NCBI RefSeq assembly: GCF_030272615.1
Contig: NC_081410.1
Location: 224,301,415 to 224,365,414 of the forward strand
DNA: 64,000 nt
Direction: 5' to 3'
From: Cryptomeria japonica
Lineage: Eukaryota > Streptophyta > Pinopsida > Cupressales > Cupressaceae
The notes beneath the pieces are model-generated. The model was not told where the DNA came from, ran no database searches, and worked only from the letters and a program-made list of their open reading frames with translations. Made by a program: the position numbers and the translations under genes. Shown here piece by piece: positions 44,729 through 55,428 of the stretch. Position 1 is the stretch's first letter, and each line of letters begins with the position of its first letter.

Positions 44729-44752
<24 letters not shown>

Positions 44753-44921
44753 TAGGTATATAAGTATATATATTGAAAATATATACCTATATATATATAT
44801 AAATATATATATAAGTTCCTGTATGTGCATACCCCTGTAACAACGAAATAAAAGATATATATATTCTGAATCTTGTGCATCTCTGTTACAAAACATATAA
44901 AGGTATTGCAGAATAAACTTC

Positions 44922-44965
<44 letters not shown>

Positions 44966-45115
44966 CTGCATCTAAAACACATACTCTGTAGATGTCTGTA
45001 GAACAAAAAAAAATAAAGACATATATGTTATGTTCTGATCATAACAATGTTTATATGTGTATATAAACATATATATACAATTATATATATATATATATAT
45101 ATATATATTTGATAT
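44729..45115. repeat. AT-rich microsatellite stretches
   Basis: Several (TA)n runs (44730-44755, 44790-44812, 44929-44962, 45080-45108) separated by short unique segments. Short frames read through here are low-complexity artefacts. Confidence 0.9.
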
Positions 45116-45208
45116 TAAAAAAAAAACACATCATATAACATTCTTTTCAAAACACGAAATATATTAAAATATTGTTAAAAAAAAAAAAGGGAAATGGAGA
45201 CACGTGGG

Positions 45209-45445
45209 CCACTGTGTGTAACACAGTGGACGGCCACGGCCGAGCCACTGTGCTACACACAGTGGGCGGCGCCGAAGGGCACCGCAGTGTGTGTAACACA
45301 GTGGGCGGTCGCTACCGCCACTGTGCTACGCACAGTGAACGACGCCTGCCACTGTGTGTATACACAGTGGGCGGCGGCTATGCCGTCTACCACTGTGTGT
45401 ACACACAGTGGGCGGCGCTGCCGCCACTGTGTGTATGCACAGTGG
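45209..45445. repeat. Array of seven CACTGTG-type palindromes
   Basis: Near-perfect palindromes of 20-22 bp (left arm CCACTGTG, right arm CACAGTGG) at 45209, 45245, 45284, 45318, 45349, 45390 and 45424, spaced 31-41 bases. The copy at 45390-45411 is a perfect 22-bp palindrome. Centres vary (TGTAA, CTACA, CTACG, TGTAT). Spacers are GC-rich and partly self-complementary (GGCGGTCGCTACCGCC; GGCGGCGCTGCCGCC). It is a sharply GC-rich island in AT-rich sequence. Confidence 0.93.
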
Positions 45446-45563
45446 CACCCGGAACCCCTCCCCACTTCCTCCGCCTCTCCCCACATGAAACCCTCTCCGC
45501 CTCCGTACCTGCAATCACACCCTAAACTCAAAAAAAACAAAGACAAAGAAAATGGTGTTATAA

Positions 45564-45677
45564 ACCCTAACCCGAAACGGGTTAGGGTATAATATTATAA
45601 AAAAATAAAATAAAATAAGGTGTAATATATAGAAATGCGACCCTAACCCAATTTCGGGTTAGGGTTAGCATTTTAAG

Positions 45678-45760
<83 letters not shown>

Positions 45761-45801
45761 ACCCTAACCCAATTTCGGGTTAGGGTTAGCATTTTAAGAA
45801 T
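45564..45801. repeat. Telomere-like hairpins around an AT microsatellite
   Basis: CCCTAACCC...GGGTTAGGG stems occur at 45564-45589, 45641-45665 and 45762-45786. The segment 45636-45680 is repeated exactly at 45757-45801, flanking a (TA)n run of about 75 bases. Confidence 0.92.
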
Positions 45802-46736
45802 ATATATATATATATATGAGAAATTTAAATTGGAATTTTAAACTTGGGTTTTAATGTATATATTTGGGGTCAATTTAATAATGGAATTATTATATGTCCA
45901 TTTAAATTGGAATTTTAAACTTTGATGTTAATATATATACATTTGGGGTTAATTTAATAAAGGAATTATTATATGTCCATTTATTGGAATTTTAAACTTG
46001 GATTAAATATATATATATATATTTGGGGTTAATTTAATAATGGAATTATTATATGTCCTTTTATTCTTTAGGGGATTAAAATTCTAAAATTAAAGGGATT
46101 TAAAAACAAAGGGGTTATTATGGTTGGATACACCATACATTAAATCGATTAATTTATTTAATTAATCAATAGATTTTCCCCAAATATTTTTGGACGTTAG
46201 GAAAATTTGAAAGGAGGAATTTGTAAATTTATGAACCTTAAGCCCTTGAGACCGATTTTTGGTCGAATTGAAATTTAATTGACAAAATCAAGGGATTTAG
46301 GGAAAATTAGAATTGGCCTTAGCTTATTGTCGGTTTTAGTGGGTAAATGACATTGTAGTAATTCGAACCCTCATCGGTTGGATGTATATAATAATTTCGC
46401 ATGTGCATCAATTAATTAATAGCATTATCCTTATATGGATTGGGAATGATTTAATACAATAAGATAATCAATTATCCCTTGATTTAATTAGCGACCACTT
46501 GTCTTAAGTAATTGAGCTACCTAACTAATCCGCGATGCTAATTAATCCCCTCCCAACAAGTCGCTCGCTCGAGTTGGTTAATTTACCCAACCTTAGAAGT
46601 AAGTTTATTTACATCCTAGATAAGGCAAAACTTTAATAAAGTTATTATATTATAGAATATGTTGCGAGTTCATGACGTCAAAATTTTTTTTTTGTTGTTC
46701 TGTTTTTGTGCCCTAAAGTTTGGGCACGACAACAGG

Positions 46737-48655
46737 TCACCGATATGCTGTGAAGTTGAAGACCATCAAGACTCCCACCGGATGAAGATGCAGTCAGCAT
46801 GAGAAGCAATGAATGATAGTGTATGTGCTCACATCAGTTCACATATGCCTATTTGAAGATATGTTACACAAACAGGGAACTCACATGAGCAAATGACAAG
46901 GTGTTCCTCCACCAAGTAAGTGGAGCTTATCTCCTATATGCGTTAAGTGCATTATAGTTTGGTGGGATAAGAGTAAATAGGTAAATGCAAGAACTTGAAG
47001 GATCACTCTAGATTCATCGGTAAATTGAGGGAATGCCTTAAGTGCATGAGATCAGGGTTATGCACTGGATCGACAAAGAAGGCATGCTGAGATGCTAATA
47101 CAATAGAAGAGTGATGTGTTTTTCATTCGAACATATCAGCTGAGCAGATATAGTCAGAGGAGAATGGTCTGACCGATGAAGGAGTCTAGTGAAGGATAAT
47201 GACTGGTATCATTAAGAGTGATAATCGGTATGTAAAGCTCACCGATAATATGAGAAAGGTCCAGAATATAGATATGATAAGGTTACCGGTACAATGTGTG
47301 ATACTGGTGAGGTTAACGAATCGACAGGAAAGAGGAACCAGTTGAGTGGCTAGACGGTGATCCTATTTGGACCAACATGAAGTGCCAAGCTGGCAGTTAG
47401 TCGATATGGATACCACATGGAGTCAACATAGCGAACATGCATGTGGATAAAGATGGAATGTACATCGACAGGGTTGTTGTAGGGTTGGTCGACTTTAATG
47501 AGAAGTCACTCAAATCACAAAACATGTTGCAGAGCTATTGCAGGGGTTTGAGGCTTGAGGTCTGGAAGACAACTATGAGTCAGCTAAGAGTGATTGAGAA
47601 GTTCAAGGTGATGGAGGAAACAACAAGATAGTTCTTTCGTGATTGACCAAGGGATCATCTATTAGGGTAAAAAGCAAGTCACTAGAAATGGAAGGCGTGA
47701 TCTAGGAGATACGAAAATGGTGAAGTTGTGCAATTGGATGTCAGAAATATCAGATCGTGCAAGATCTTATTGGATTTGGTTTTCCTTGAGGATGGTGAGG
47801 AAACCCTAATTGCCTAGATTTTGAATTGGTTTTTGGAGGGAAAATTTGGCTATAAGTGTGGGGGTAGAAGAGAAGGTTTGCTGCTGCTGAATAGAAGAAT
47901 ATTGTGTGATTGCAAAGTGGAAGACTTCTACAAGAAAGAGAAAATCACCCAAGTTCTCAACAAGCATCTGTGAAGAGAGTGGGAGTGAGAGATAACCTAG
48001 TTGAAGCATTCAACCAGTTGGAGAGAAGAACTGGTAGTGTTCATACCGATAGAGGAGAAGTGAAGGAGGCCGTAGAGAAGATAAATAGAGAATTGATAGA
48101 GAGTAGAATCGGTGAAGAGAAGAGCAGTGAGGAGGAGATTTAGTGAGAGCAATACAGAAGAGAGATAAATTGGTAAGGATTACCGGTAGAGAAGCAGTAG
48201 GTGAAGAGTAGTAGAGAAGTGAGTCAGTGAAGCAGAGAAGGCATCTCACCAACAGAGTAAGATATATATATATAATGGTTGCAAGATTCACTTGTAACAA
48301 GATAAATACTTATGTATTTGATGTTTACATTGTGAACAATGGGTTGTAGCTCTTTGGGTTGGTGCCCTAAACTTTGTAACTGTGTTTTTTATTTGAGGTT
48401 GGATTGGAGTAGTAGACTCCAACAACATTGCTCACCGAGGTTTTTCCCATCTTGTATTTTCCTTGTATATGTTGGTGTTATGTGATGTCCCCTTGTGAGT
48501 GTGTTTGCATTTGAGTTAGTCTCCTCCATAACTAGTAAGTCTGCATTGAGTTAAATCTATCAACCAGTATGCTCACATAGGATTGCAAAAGGGAAAAGGA
48601 TTTGAGAACCACTGATTCATCCCCTCCCCCTCTCAGTGGTGTATTGTGTATACCA
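46737..48655 (+). repeat. 5' LTR of element Z, second segment
   Basis: Continues the LTR after the insertion (TCACCGATATGCTGTGAAG), co-linear with 51987-53730. It ends CTCTCAGTGGTGTATTG..ATACCA beside the primer site. GTTACCGGTACAATGTGTGA (47283) and a TATATATATATAA box (48263-48274) are conserved with the other LTR. Short open frames inside (e.g. 47910-48143) are judged accidental. Confidence 0.9.
48263..48274 (+). promoter_or_regulatory. TATA box of the element Z LTR
   Basis: TATATATATATA followed by ATGGTTGCAAG, conserved in shorter form at about 53512-53520 in the 3' LTR. Confidence 0.55.
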
Positions 48656-48657
48656 AT

Positions 48658-48669
48658 TGGTATCAGAGC
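48658..48669 (+). promoter_or_regulatory. Primer-binding site of element Z
   Basis: TGGTATCAGAGC two to three bases after the LTR: exact tRNA-iMet complement. Confidence 0.94.
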
Positions 48670-48728
48670 GTAGGTTCCCAGTTAGAAGAGTGTTCTGCAA
48701 CTTGGGTAGATTTCGGCTTAAGGACACA

Positions 48729-50171
48729 ATGGTTTATTTAGTATCAATCTCTACTCCTATATTTGATGGTTCAAATTTTTCTATTTGGAGTTGTAGAATG
48801 GAAGTTTTCCTATCCTCTTTAGGGTTTGATGTATGAATGTCAGTAGTTGATGGTCTCCCTAGAAAGGTCAATCTTCCTACTAGATTTGTAGAAGAAAGAA
48901 GAAACCAGTGCAATGAAGAAGCCATGAAGGCTATATTCAGTGGACTCATTGGTGATGTCTCTTCATAGGTGGACAAGTGTAAAACATCAAAGAGATTATG
49001 GGAAATATTGAAGAAGCTCTATGGAAATGAACCCTCAACTGTAGAACCATAAATTGAAGCAAATATGAGAAATACCTCTCATATTTATCTGGATGATGAA
49101 GATATATTTGCTAGCACCCGCAACAATGATGAAGAAGGAGCTCAACTCTTCGTAGCCCAAGAATCTGAAAGTGGCTGGGCAAATAGTTCCCCTCAACAAG
49201 ATGTGTTGATCAGTGATTACGATGAAGAGGAAGACATGGCAGATAGATCTAGCCATCAAGACCATTCTGATGATGAAGAAGTAGTAGAAGTTGACCTTGA
49301 AGGAGAGCTTGTAAATACACCTGAAGAGCTCAATAGAGTTAAAAGGGAATACAAGCTATTCAAGAATGTTGCTATTGTGGAGCAAAACCTATTAGTGAAA
49401 TGCCTTGAAGAATTTGAGAAATGCATCTCAGAGTTGAAGAATCAGGTAGAAGACACCAAGAAATGCTGGTGTGAAGATCTAGCCTCTCAGCTAGAGATGA
49501 AAGACAAAAAACTTTAATGACTACTTGGAGACAACAAAAGACAGATCTCCCCAGTTAGATATGCTCCTCGAAAGAAGATTGAACTGACCACAATTGGTGT
49601 GGACTTGCAGATAAAAGTGAAGATCAATTCTACAAAAAGGAATCTTCATGTAGATCCCAGAGGTAAGGGGAAGATGGAAGAAGAAAAATTCACCGGAAGC
49701 AGGAAGATGAGGAAGCAACAAAGGAGACCCTTCACCAGCAGAGGACAAAGAAATGCTACCACCCACAGGGGGAAGAAAGTGTGGGAGAAGAAGAAGAAGA
49801 GATCAGATGAAAGAGGTGCTGAGAATGGACAACCAAGGATCCATTCTCAAAAAGGAAAAGATGGGGATGCAAAACCGACAAGATCTCCTCATGCATGGCA
49901 AAGTAAATATGTAAGTCATATGTCATCATTTACCGGTTACTGCATTACATGTAATGATTATGGTCATAAGATAGGGGAATGTATAAAGAGATCTATAAAG
50001 GATAATATAGGATCTCATAGAAATCATGCATATGAGAAAAATGTATCCAGGAATAGATACATGCATGTTCCCTCTCTTGGTTATGCAAATGTTATTTGTC
50101 ATGACTGCAATGGATCTGGCCATAGAGAGTTTGAATGTAGGAAGAGGAACCTACAGTCACATGGAGACTGA
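48729..50171 (+). pseudogene. gag: gag of element Z
   Basis: One frame of 481 codons with a few stops. The N-terminus MVYLVSISTPIFDGSNFSIW is the copia UBN2/DUF4219 gag start, followed by RLWEILKKLYG. Then an acidic segment (SDYDEEEDMADRSSHQDHSD), a coiled coil (EYKLFKNVAIVEQNLLVKCL), a basic Lys/Arg-rich segment (KKVWEKKKKRSDERG), and two zinc knuckles: CITCNDYGHKIGEC and CHDCNGSGHREFEC. Stops at 48834, 48966, 49050 and 49515. Both knuckles are intact. It ends at GD-stop 50171; no pol follows. Confidence 0.88.
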
Positions 50172-51687
50172 CAAAAATGGCCATGCTCTGCAAAAAAGTG
50201 AAAACAGAGCATATGGAAGGTAGAGACCTGCATGGAATCAAAGGAGAAATGTCCCTCTAGGAGTAAGAGGTCCATTGGTTTTGGTTGCTAGTCAAAGCAA
50301 CATGACCAGGAGAAGATGGTCAAACTGGTATGTCAAGAGATTTCCCAATCATGAAGTTGGGATGGATGTTGTGTGCTACTATAGCACTACTTTTGGTTGT
50401 GATAATAAATCAGGAGATGGAAAGACCTATCTGCAAAAGAAGGAAAGACCTGCTCTCAAGCCTGAAAGTGAGAAGAAGAATAAGACCAAGCAGGTATGGA
50501 GGAAGAAGACCTTGGACCGACACTATGCACTCAATGCATAGATGATATCTCCCAAGGTCTAAAGGAGACGCAGGACCTCAAGGGGAGTGTCACATTAAAT
50601 TTATTATTCACCTCCTTAGTGAAGAAGGCAACATGGAATAACATGTTGTTGCTGGTATGAAATAAGAAAATGTAAAGACAAGTGTGTGTAGATGCTGCCT
50701 TGACTACACACCTACAGATCAGTGATGAATCACCACTGCATGTTTCAAAGAGTGAAGGTTAACAATTAGCATCAAATGTTAACCGATATGTGCAGGATGT
50801 TACCAACATGTATGATAATAGGTACTTGCAGGTTATGTAAGACAATGAGGTTGGAGAGAATTGCATTAGCCCCAGTAGAATGGAGTGAAATTATGTCTCA
50901 GGTGGTGTTGATGAAGATCTGAAAGACATGTGTTGGTCGCAGTTGTTGATCATGCAGGCTTGCATGTTTCTGGGCTAATCGGGTTGTCTCTTGGCATGAT
51001 GATGTCATTGTATGACATTGAGAAAATTTAGGATCATGTCATAGGCTATGGTGGAAACAACAGAGTTGAAGGATCATCAGATCATCACATATGCACAACT
51101 AAACCGATATATGGAGAAGATTGCAGTCCTAGTACTGTACCTAATTAGAGATAAGAACCTGCGATATATGACTCAGGGGGAGTTCAAGTGCTCATGATGA
51201 AGATCTAGCTTGCTTGAACTTACAAGGATACTGACTGCCCAAACTGCAGGAGATGGAAATTGTAGAGGTATTGCAGGTTGACTGACAGGTGATTAGTATT
51301 CACTGACACATCAACAATTGGTATCAGACTTTCTACAAATTGAGTTCAAATTGCATTGGACCTGCATGCTCAATTGGTGTAAATTGATGGTTCAATTCCC
51401 ATCTTAAGTGTCATGACTTGAGAAGATGTAACAACCGGTGACAAGATAACAAGTGGTATCAAAGGAAGTGTTACATCCAATGAAGACAAAGGGGGAGAAA
51501 GTACTTGGTCAGTATTGGTAAATACAAGGAGGAATGATATACTAACAGTGCCCTTTGCCATTGTTGTCAAAGGGGGAGAAGGATTCTGTAGTATACCACA
51601 TACTACATGTGTGTGAATCCATGGATCATAGTAAGGGGAAGAAAGACTATGTAGTATGTCGGATGCTACATGTGTTGACATCAATGC
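50172..51687 (+). other. Non-coding internal region of element Z
   Basis: The first ~370 bases read as a decayed Lys/Arg-rich gag extension (50275-50541). The rest has no supported gene. Two CAAAGGGGGAGAA tracts (51487-51498, 51569-51582) precede the one at the LTR. Confidence 0.65.
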
Positions 51688-51700
51688 CAAAGGGGGATAT
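51487..51700 (+). promoter_or_regulatory. Triple polypurine-tract block of element Z
   Basis: CAAAGGGGGAGAAA, CAAAGGGGGAGAAG and, abutting the LTR, CCAAAGGGGGATAT (51688-51700). The same theme as in elements B and D and the Sirevirus remnant. Confidence 0.75.
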
Positions 51701-53762
51701 TGTTGGCATTGTGTATGTCATTAATGTCAATTGGTATGGGATGACCACCAGTAGAAGAGATGTATGTGCGACACAATTATGAAGGAGTATAGGATGTGAT
51801 ATCTTGGATATCACCTTGTGTTGCAGAATACCAGAAAAGGTAAGGAAGATGACCTCAGGAGTCACCAACACACCAGTTAATGCCTGACTTGTGTGATGAG
51901 ATAGAGAGGTGTTTAAGTGGTTGTTTATGATGAAGAGACATAATGTTATTTGAATCACATCCACACCAAAAGAGAAGATTTAACAGGTCACCAGTATGAT
52001 GTGAGGTTGCAGAACAACAAGACTCCCACCGAACCAAGATGCAATCATCATGAGAAGCAATGGCTGATAGTGTATGTGCTCACACTAGTTCACATATGCC
52101 TATTTGAAGATATGTTGCACAAATAGGGAATTCACATGAGAAAATGATGAGGTGTTCCTCCACCAAGTAAGTGGAGCTTATCTCATATATGCATTAAGTG
52201 CATTATAGTTTGGTGGGATAAGAGTAAATAGGTAAAGGAAAGAACTTGAAGGATCACTCTAGATTCACTGGTAAATTGAGGGAATGCCTTAAGTGCATGA
52301 GATCAGGGTTATGCATTGGACCGATAGATAAGGCATGCTGAGATGCTGATACAACAAAAGAGTGATGTGCTTGTCATTCAGACAAACTGACTGAGTAGAT
52401 ACAGTCAGAGGGGAATGGTCTGACCGATGAAGGAGTCTAGTGAAGGATGATGACTAGTATCATCAAGAGTGATAACCAAGATGTAAAGCTCACTAGTAAT
52501 ATGAGCAAGGTGCAGAATGTAGATATGATAAGGTTACCGGTACAGTGTGTGATACCGGTGAGGTTAATGGATTAACAGGAAAGAGGAACTGGTTGAGTGG
52601 CTGGTTGATGATCCTATTTGGACCAACATGAAGTGCCAAGATGGTAGTTAGTCGATATGGATCCAACGTGGAGTCAACGTGGTGAACATGGGTGTGGATA
52701 AAGATGGAATGTACATCAACATGGTTGTTGTAGGGCTGGTCAACTTTAATGAGAAGTCACTCAAATCATGGGACATGTTGCAGAGCTATTGCACGGGTTT
52801 GAGGCTTGAGGTTTGGAAGACAACTATGAGTTAGCTAAGAGTGATTGAGAAGATCGAGGCGATGGAGGAAACAACATGACCGTTCTTTCGTGATTGACCA
52901 AGGGATCAACTATTAGGGTAAAAAGCAAGTCGCTAGAAATGGAAGGTGTGATCTAGGAGATGCAAAAATGGCAGAGTTGTGCAATTGGATATCAGAAAGA
53001 TCAGATCGTGCAAGATCTGATTGGATTTGGTTTTCCTTGAGGATGGTGAGGAAATCCTAACCACCTGGATTTTGAATTGGTTTTTGGAGGGAAAATCTGG
53101 CTATAAGTGTGGGGGTAGAAGAGAAGGTTTACTGCTGCTGAATAGAAGAATATTGTGTGATTGTAAATTGGAAGACTTCTGCAAGAAAGAGAAAATCAGC
53201 CAAGTGCTCAACGAGCATCTATGAAGAGAGTGGGAGTGAGAGAGAACCTATTTGAAGCATTCAACCAGTTGGAGAGAAGAACCAGTAGTGTTCATACCGG
53301 TAGAGAAGAACTGAAGGAGGCTACAGAGAAGATAAACAAAGAACCAAGAGAGAGTAGAATCGGTGAAGAGCAGAGCAGTGAGGAGGAGATTCAGTGAGAG
53401 CAGTATAGAAGAGAGATAAACTAGTAAGGCTTACCAGCAGAGAAGAAGTCGGTGAAGAGCATCAGAGAAGTGAGTTGGTGAAGCAGAGAAGGTATCTCAC
53501 TGACAAAGTAAGATATATATAATGGTTGCAAGATTCACTTGTAACGAGATAACTACTTATGTATTTGATGTTTACATTGTGAACACTAGGTTGTAGCTCC
53601 TTTGGGTTGTAGCCCATAAATCAGGTAGGGGTTGTAGCTCCTTGGGTTGGTGTCCTAAAGTCAGGGGTTGGTGCTCCTTGGGTTGGTGACCTAAACTTTG
53701 TAACTATGTTTTTTATTGTGAGGTTGGATATTCACCCCCCTCTCAGTGTTCTTGGATTCCAA
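51701..53762 (+). repeat. 3' LTR of element Z with a rearranged end
   Basis: Opens TGTTGGCATTGTGTATGTCA and follows the 5' LTR to about 53730 (GTGAGGTTGGA). The ~210 bases that end the 5' LTR are then replaced by a short segment ATTCACCCCCCTCTCAGTG, then TTCTTGGATTCCAAT, which resembles the end of the LTR at 58302-59217. At 53763 it joins a truncated chromovirus LTR. A short duplication of GGGTTG(T/G)..GTAGCTCCTTGGGTTG lies at 53585-53690. Confidence 0.85.
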
Positions 53763-54092
53763 TAGAATCAATGCCCAAGGATCTGCAAGCTTCAGAAGGC
53801 GTTATGGTAGATCACCAGAATAGGTCCAGGCAACCAGTAACAAAGAACTGTCAACCGGTAATAGGAAATTGTGATGGAAACCGATAGTGATATCTTGCTG
53901 GAAAAATGATCCAAATGTGATGCGGTCCAAAAGAAAGAAAGATGATCAAGTCTTCAAGAAGAATCCAATTCCATAGGATTTGGTGAGCCAAAACTAGGAC
54001 ACACAGAAAGGACTATAAACAGACATCAAAACAAAAGGAAAATATTTTTGGTTGATGCAAGATTGCTATGAACCGAGGATGCTCCTTCATTA
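53763..54092 (-). repeat. 3' LTR of the chromovirus, truncated
   Basis: Matches 60211-60548 (GGTAGATCACCA, GGCAACCAGTAACAAAG, TAGTGATATCTTGC, TTTTGGTTGATGCAAGATTG). The remaining ~560 bases of the LTR are absent; homology starts abruptly at AGAATCAA. Confidence 0.9.
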
Positions 54093-54149
54093 GACATCTG
54101 AGGTTATTGAAAAAGTGAGCCTCTCACTTTTCTAGGGTGAAAGGGAAAC

Positions 54150-54430
54150 CAAGGTGGTCTACCTTTACCTGAGAAATCCAAGATGAATCTTCAACTATTA
54201 TGTCCTTCCACTTCACATGATATTCCTTATACTAACTGCTCCAGGTACTGCTCCCAATCCTATTGTCTAAAATCTCTTCAATATGATCCAGTTCCTTTTG
54301 GGGCAACCGTTTCTCCAAGTCTGCAACATTGTTCTTATTGAATTCTAGTTCATGGTACTCATGAAGATCTACAATATTGAATATAGTTGAAATAAATAGA
54401 CTATCTGGTAACTCCACTTCATATGCATTT
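54150..54430 (-). pseudogene. pol: Chromodomain at the integrase C-terminus
   Basis: Reads YEVELPDSLFISTIFNIVDL, then ELDHIEEILDNRIGSS, a stop, YKEYHVKWKDIIVEDSSWIS. The EEILD...YHVKWK...DSSW pattern is the chromodomain fold with its aromatic cage positions (Tyr/Trp/Trp region). Such domains direct integration to heterochromatin by binding methylated histone H3. One stop (54232). Confidence 0.88.
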
Positions 54431-55428
54431 CCAAAACTGAACTTCCTTAAAATTCTGCAAGGTTCAAGCTTCTTTATCTACAACTTATTATAAGTTCCAA
54501 CTGGGAATCTCTATTTTCTAAGATATACCATCACTTCATTGTCAACTTCAAATTCCTTATGTCTCTTATTCTTATCTGCCTTCTCCTTATACTTTCTATT
54601 CATGTCTTGCAAATGCTTCTTAAACTGAATATGCAATGTTGCCATGTGATCTGCAAAATCTTCTGCTTCTGAACTTCTCTGGTCTTCACTGCTAATATCT
54701 CTCAATTCTAATATACCTCTAGGATGCACTCAGGTAACAATCTCAAATTTTTTATTTTCGGTACTTCTATTCACTGAATTGTTGTAGGCAAACTCTACTT
54801 ATTCAAGGATCAAATCCCAACTTCCGGTTTTATCTCCCACTAAAAATATCAACAAGTTTCCCAATCTCTGGTTAACAACTTCTATCTATTCATTAGTCTA
54901 TGGATGAAAAGTAGAACTGAACTTCAAATCTCTCTTCATCTTTTTCCAAATTAATCTCCTAAATTAGCAAACAAACTTAGTGTCTCTGCCTGAAACTATT
55001 CTCTTAGGTAATCCATGCAACCTTACCACTTCCTTGAAAAATAGGTCTGCTACATGCAATGCATTTGATGTCTTCTTACAAGGTATAAAATGAGCCATCT
55101 TCGAGAATCTATCCACTACCATAAATATAAAATAATTCCCTCACGGTGTCTTAGGCAATCCAAATACAAAATACATGCTTATATCCTCCCAAGATCTTAC
55201 CGCTACTGTCAAAGGTTTATACAATCCCACATTCTGACTACTACCCTTTGCACCTTGACAAACTCTACAACTTTGTACATATCTCTTAACATTGTTATGA
55301 ATCTTGGGTCAAAAGTACTTGTCACTCACCAATGCTATTGTTTTGTCAATACCAAAACATCTAGCTAAATCTCTATTGTGTTTCTCCTTTATCAGTTTCT
55401 CTCTCATAGAGCTCTTAGGTATGCACAA
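54431..55428 (-). pseudogene. pol: Integrase core of the chromovirus
   Basis: Decayed but recognisable: [59 protein letters not shown]-stop-TNE, VEFAYNNSVNRST, then KYKEKADKNKRHKEFEVDNE and VMVYLRK. The RDTKF motif supplies the second Asp. Many stops, including one within the HPQTDGQTE region. Confidence 0.85.

Larger units (their letters stand above)
42172..46736 (+). mobile_element. Solo LTR of 4.55 kb with TSD ACAGG
   Basis: ACAGG (42172-42176) and ACAGG (46732-46736) flank 42177-46731, which opens TGTGAGGCCCTACCCCGACC and ends AGTTTGGGCACGACA (TG...CA). No internal LTR duplication, primer site, polypurine tract or coding domain is present, so it reads as a giant solo LTR. TGTGA..CCC starts and lengths above 4 kb occur in the Tekay/Del group of chromoviruses; the assignment is tentative. 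It holds AT microsatellites, hairpin arrays and telomere-like hairpins. Confidence 0.88.
41891..53762 (+). mobile_element. Element Z: gag-only LTR retroelement with ~2.2-kb LTRs
   Basis: A 5' LTR (41891-42176 plus 46737-48655, split by a solo LTR), primer site, gag (48729-50171), 1.5 kb of non-coding sequence, polypurine tracts and a 3' LTR (51701-53762). No protease, integrase or reverse transcriptase is present. It has a different gag type from A/B/H, so it is a second non-autonomous family. No matching target duplication is found because the 3' LTR end is rearranged. Confidence 0.85.

Noticed and set aside
45172-45592. Overlapping ORFs of 97-132 residues on both strands
   Set aside because: They arise from the palindrome array and its GC content; the translations are low-complexity and mirror one another.
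45564-45801. Interstitial telomere repeat
   Set aside because: Units are CCCTAACCC hairpins, not runs of CCCTAAA.
42177-46731. Complete non-coding (LARD-type) element rather than a solo LTR
   Set aside because: No internal pair of direct repeats at its ends and no primer site after the first TG; solo LTR is simpler, though not proven.
47437-48143. Short ORFs inside the Z LTR as genes
   Set aside because: Not conserved in the other LTR copy (52690-53400) in length or frame.
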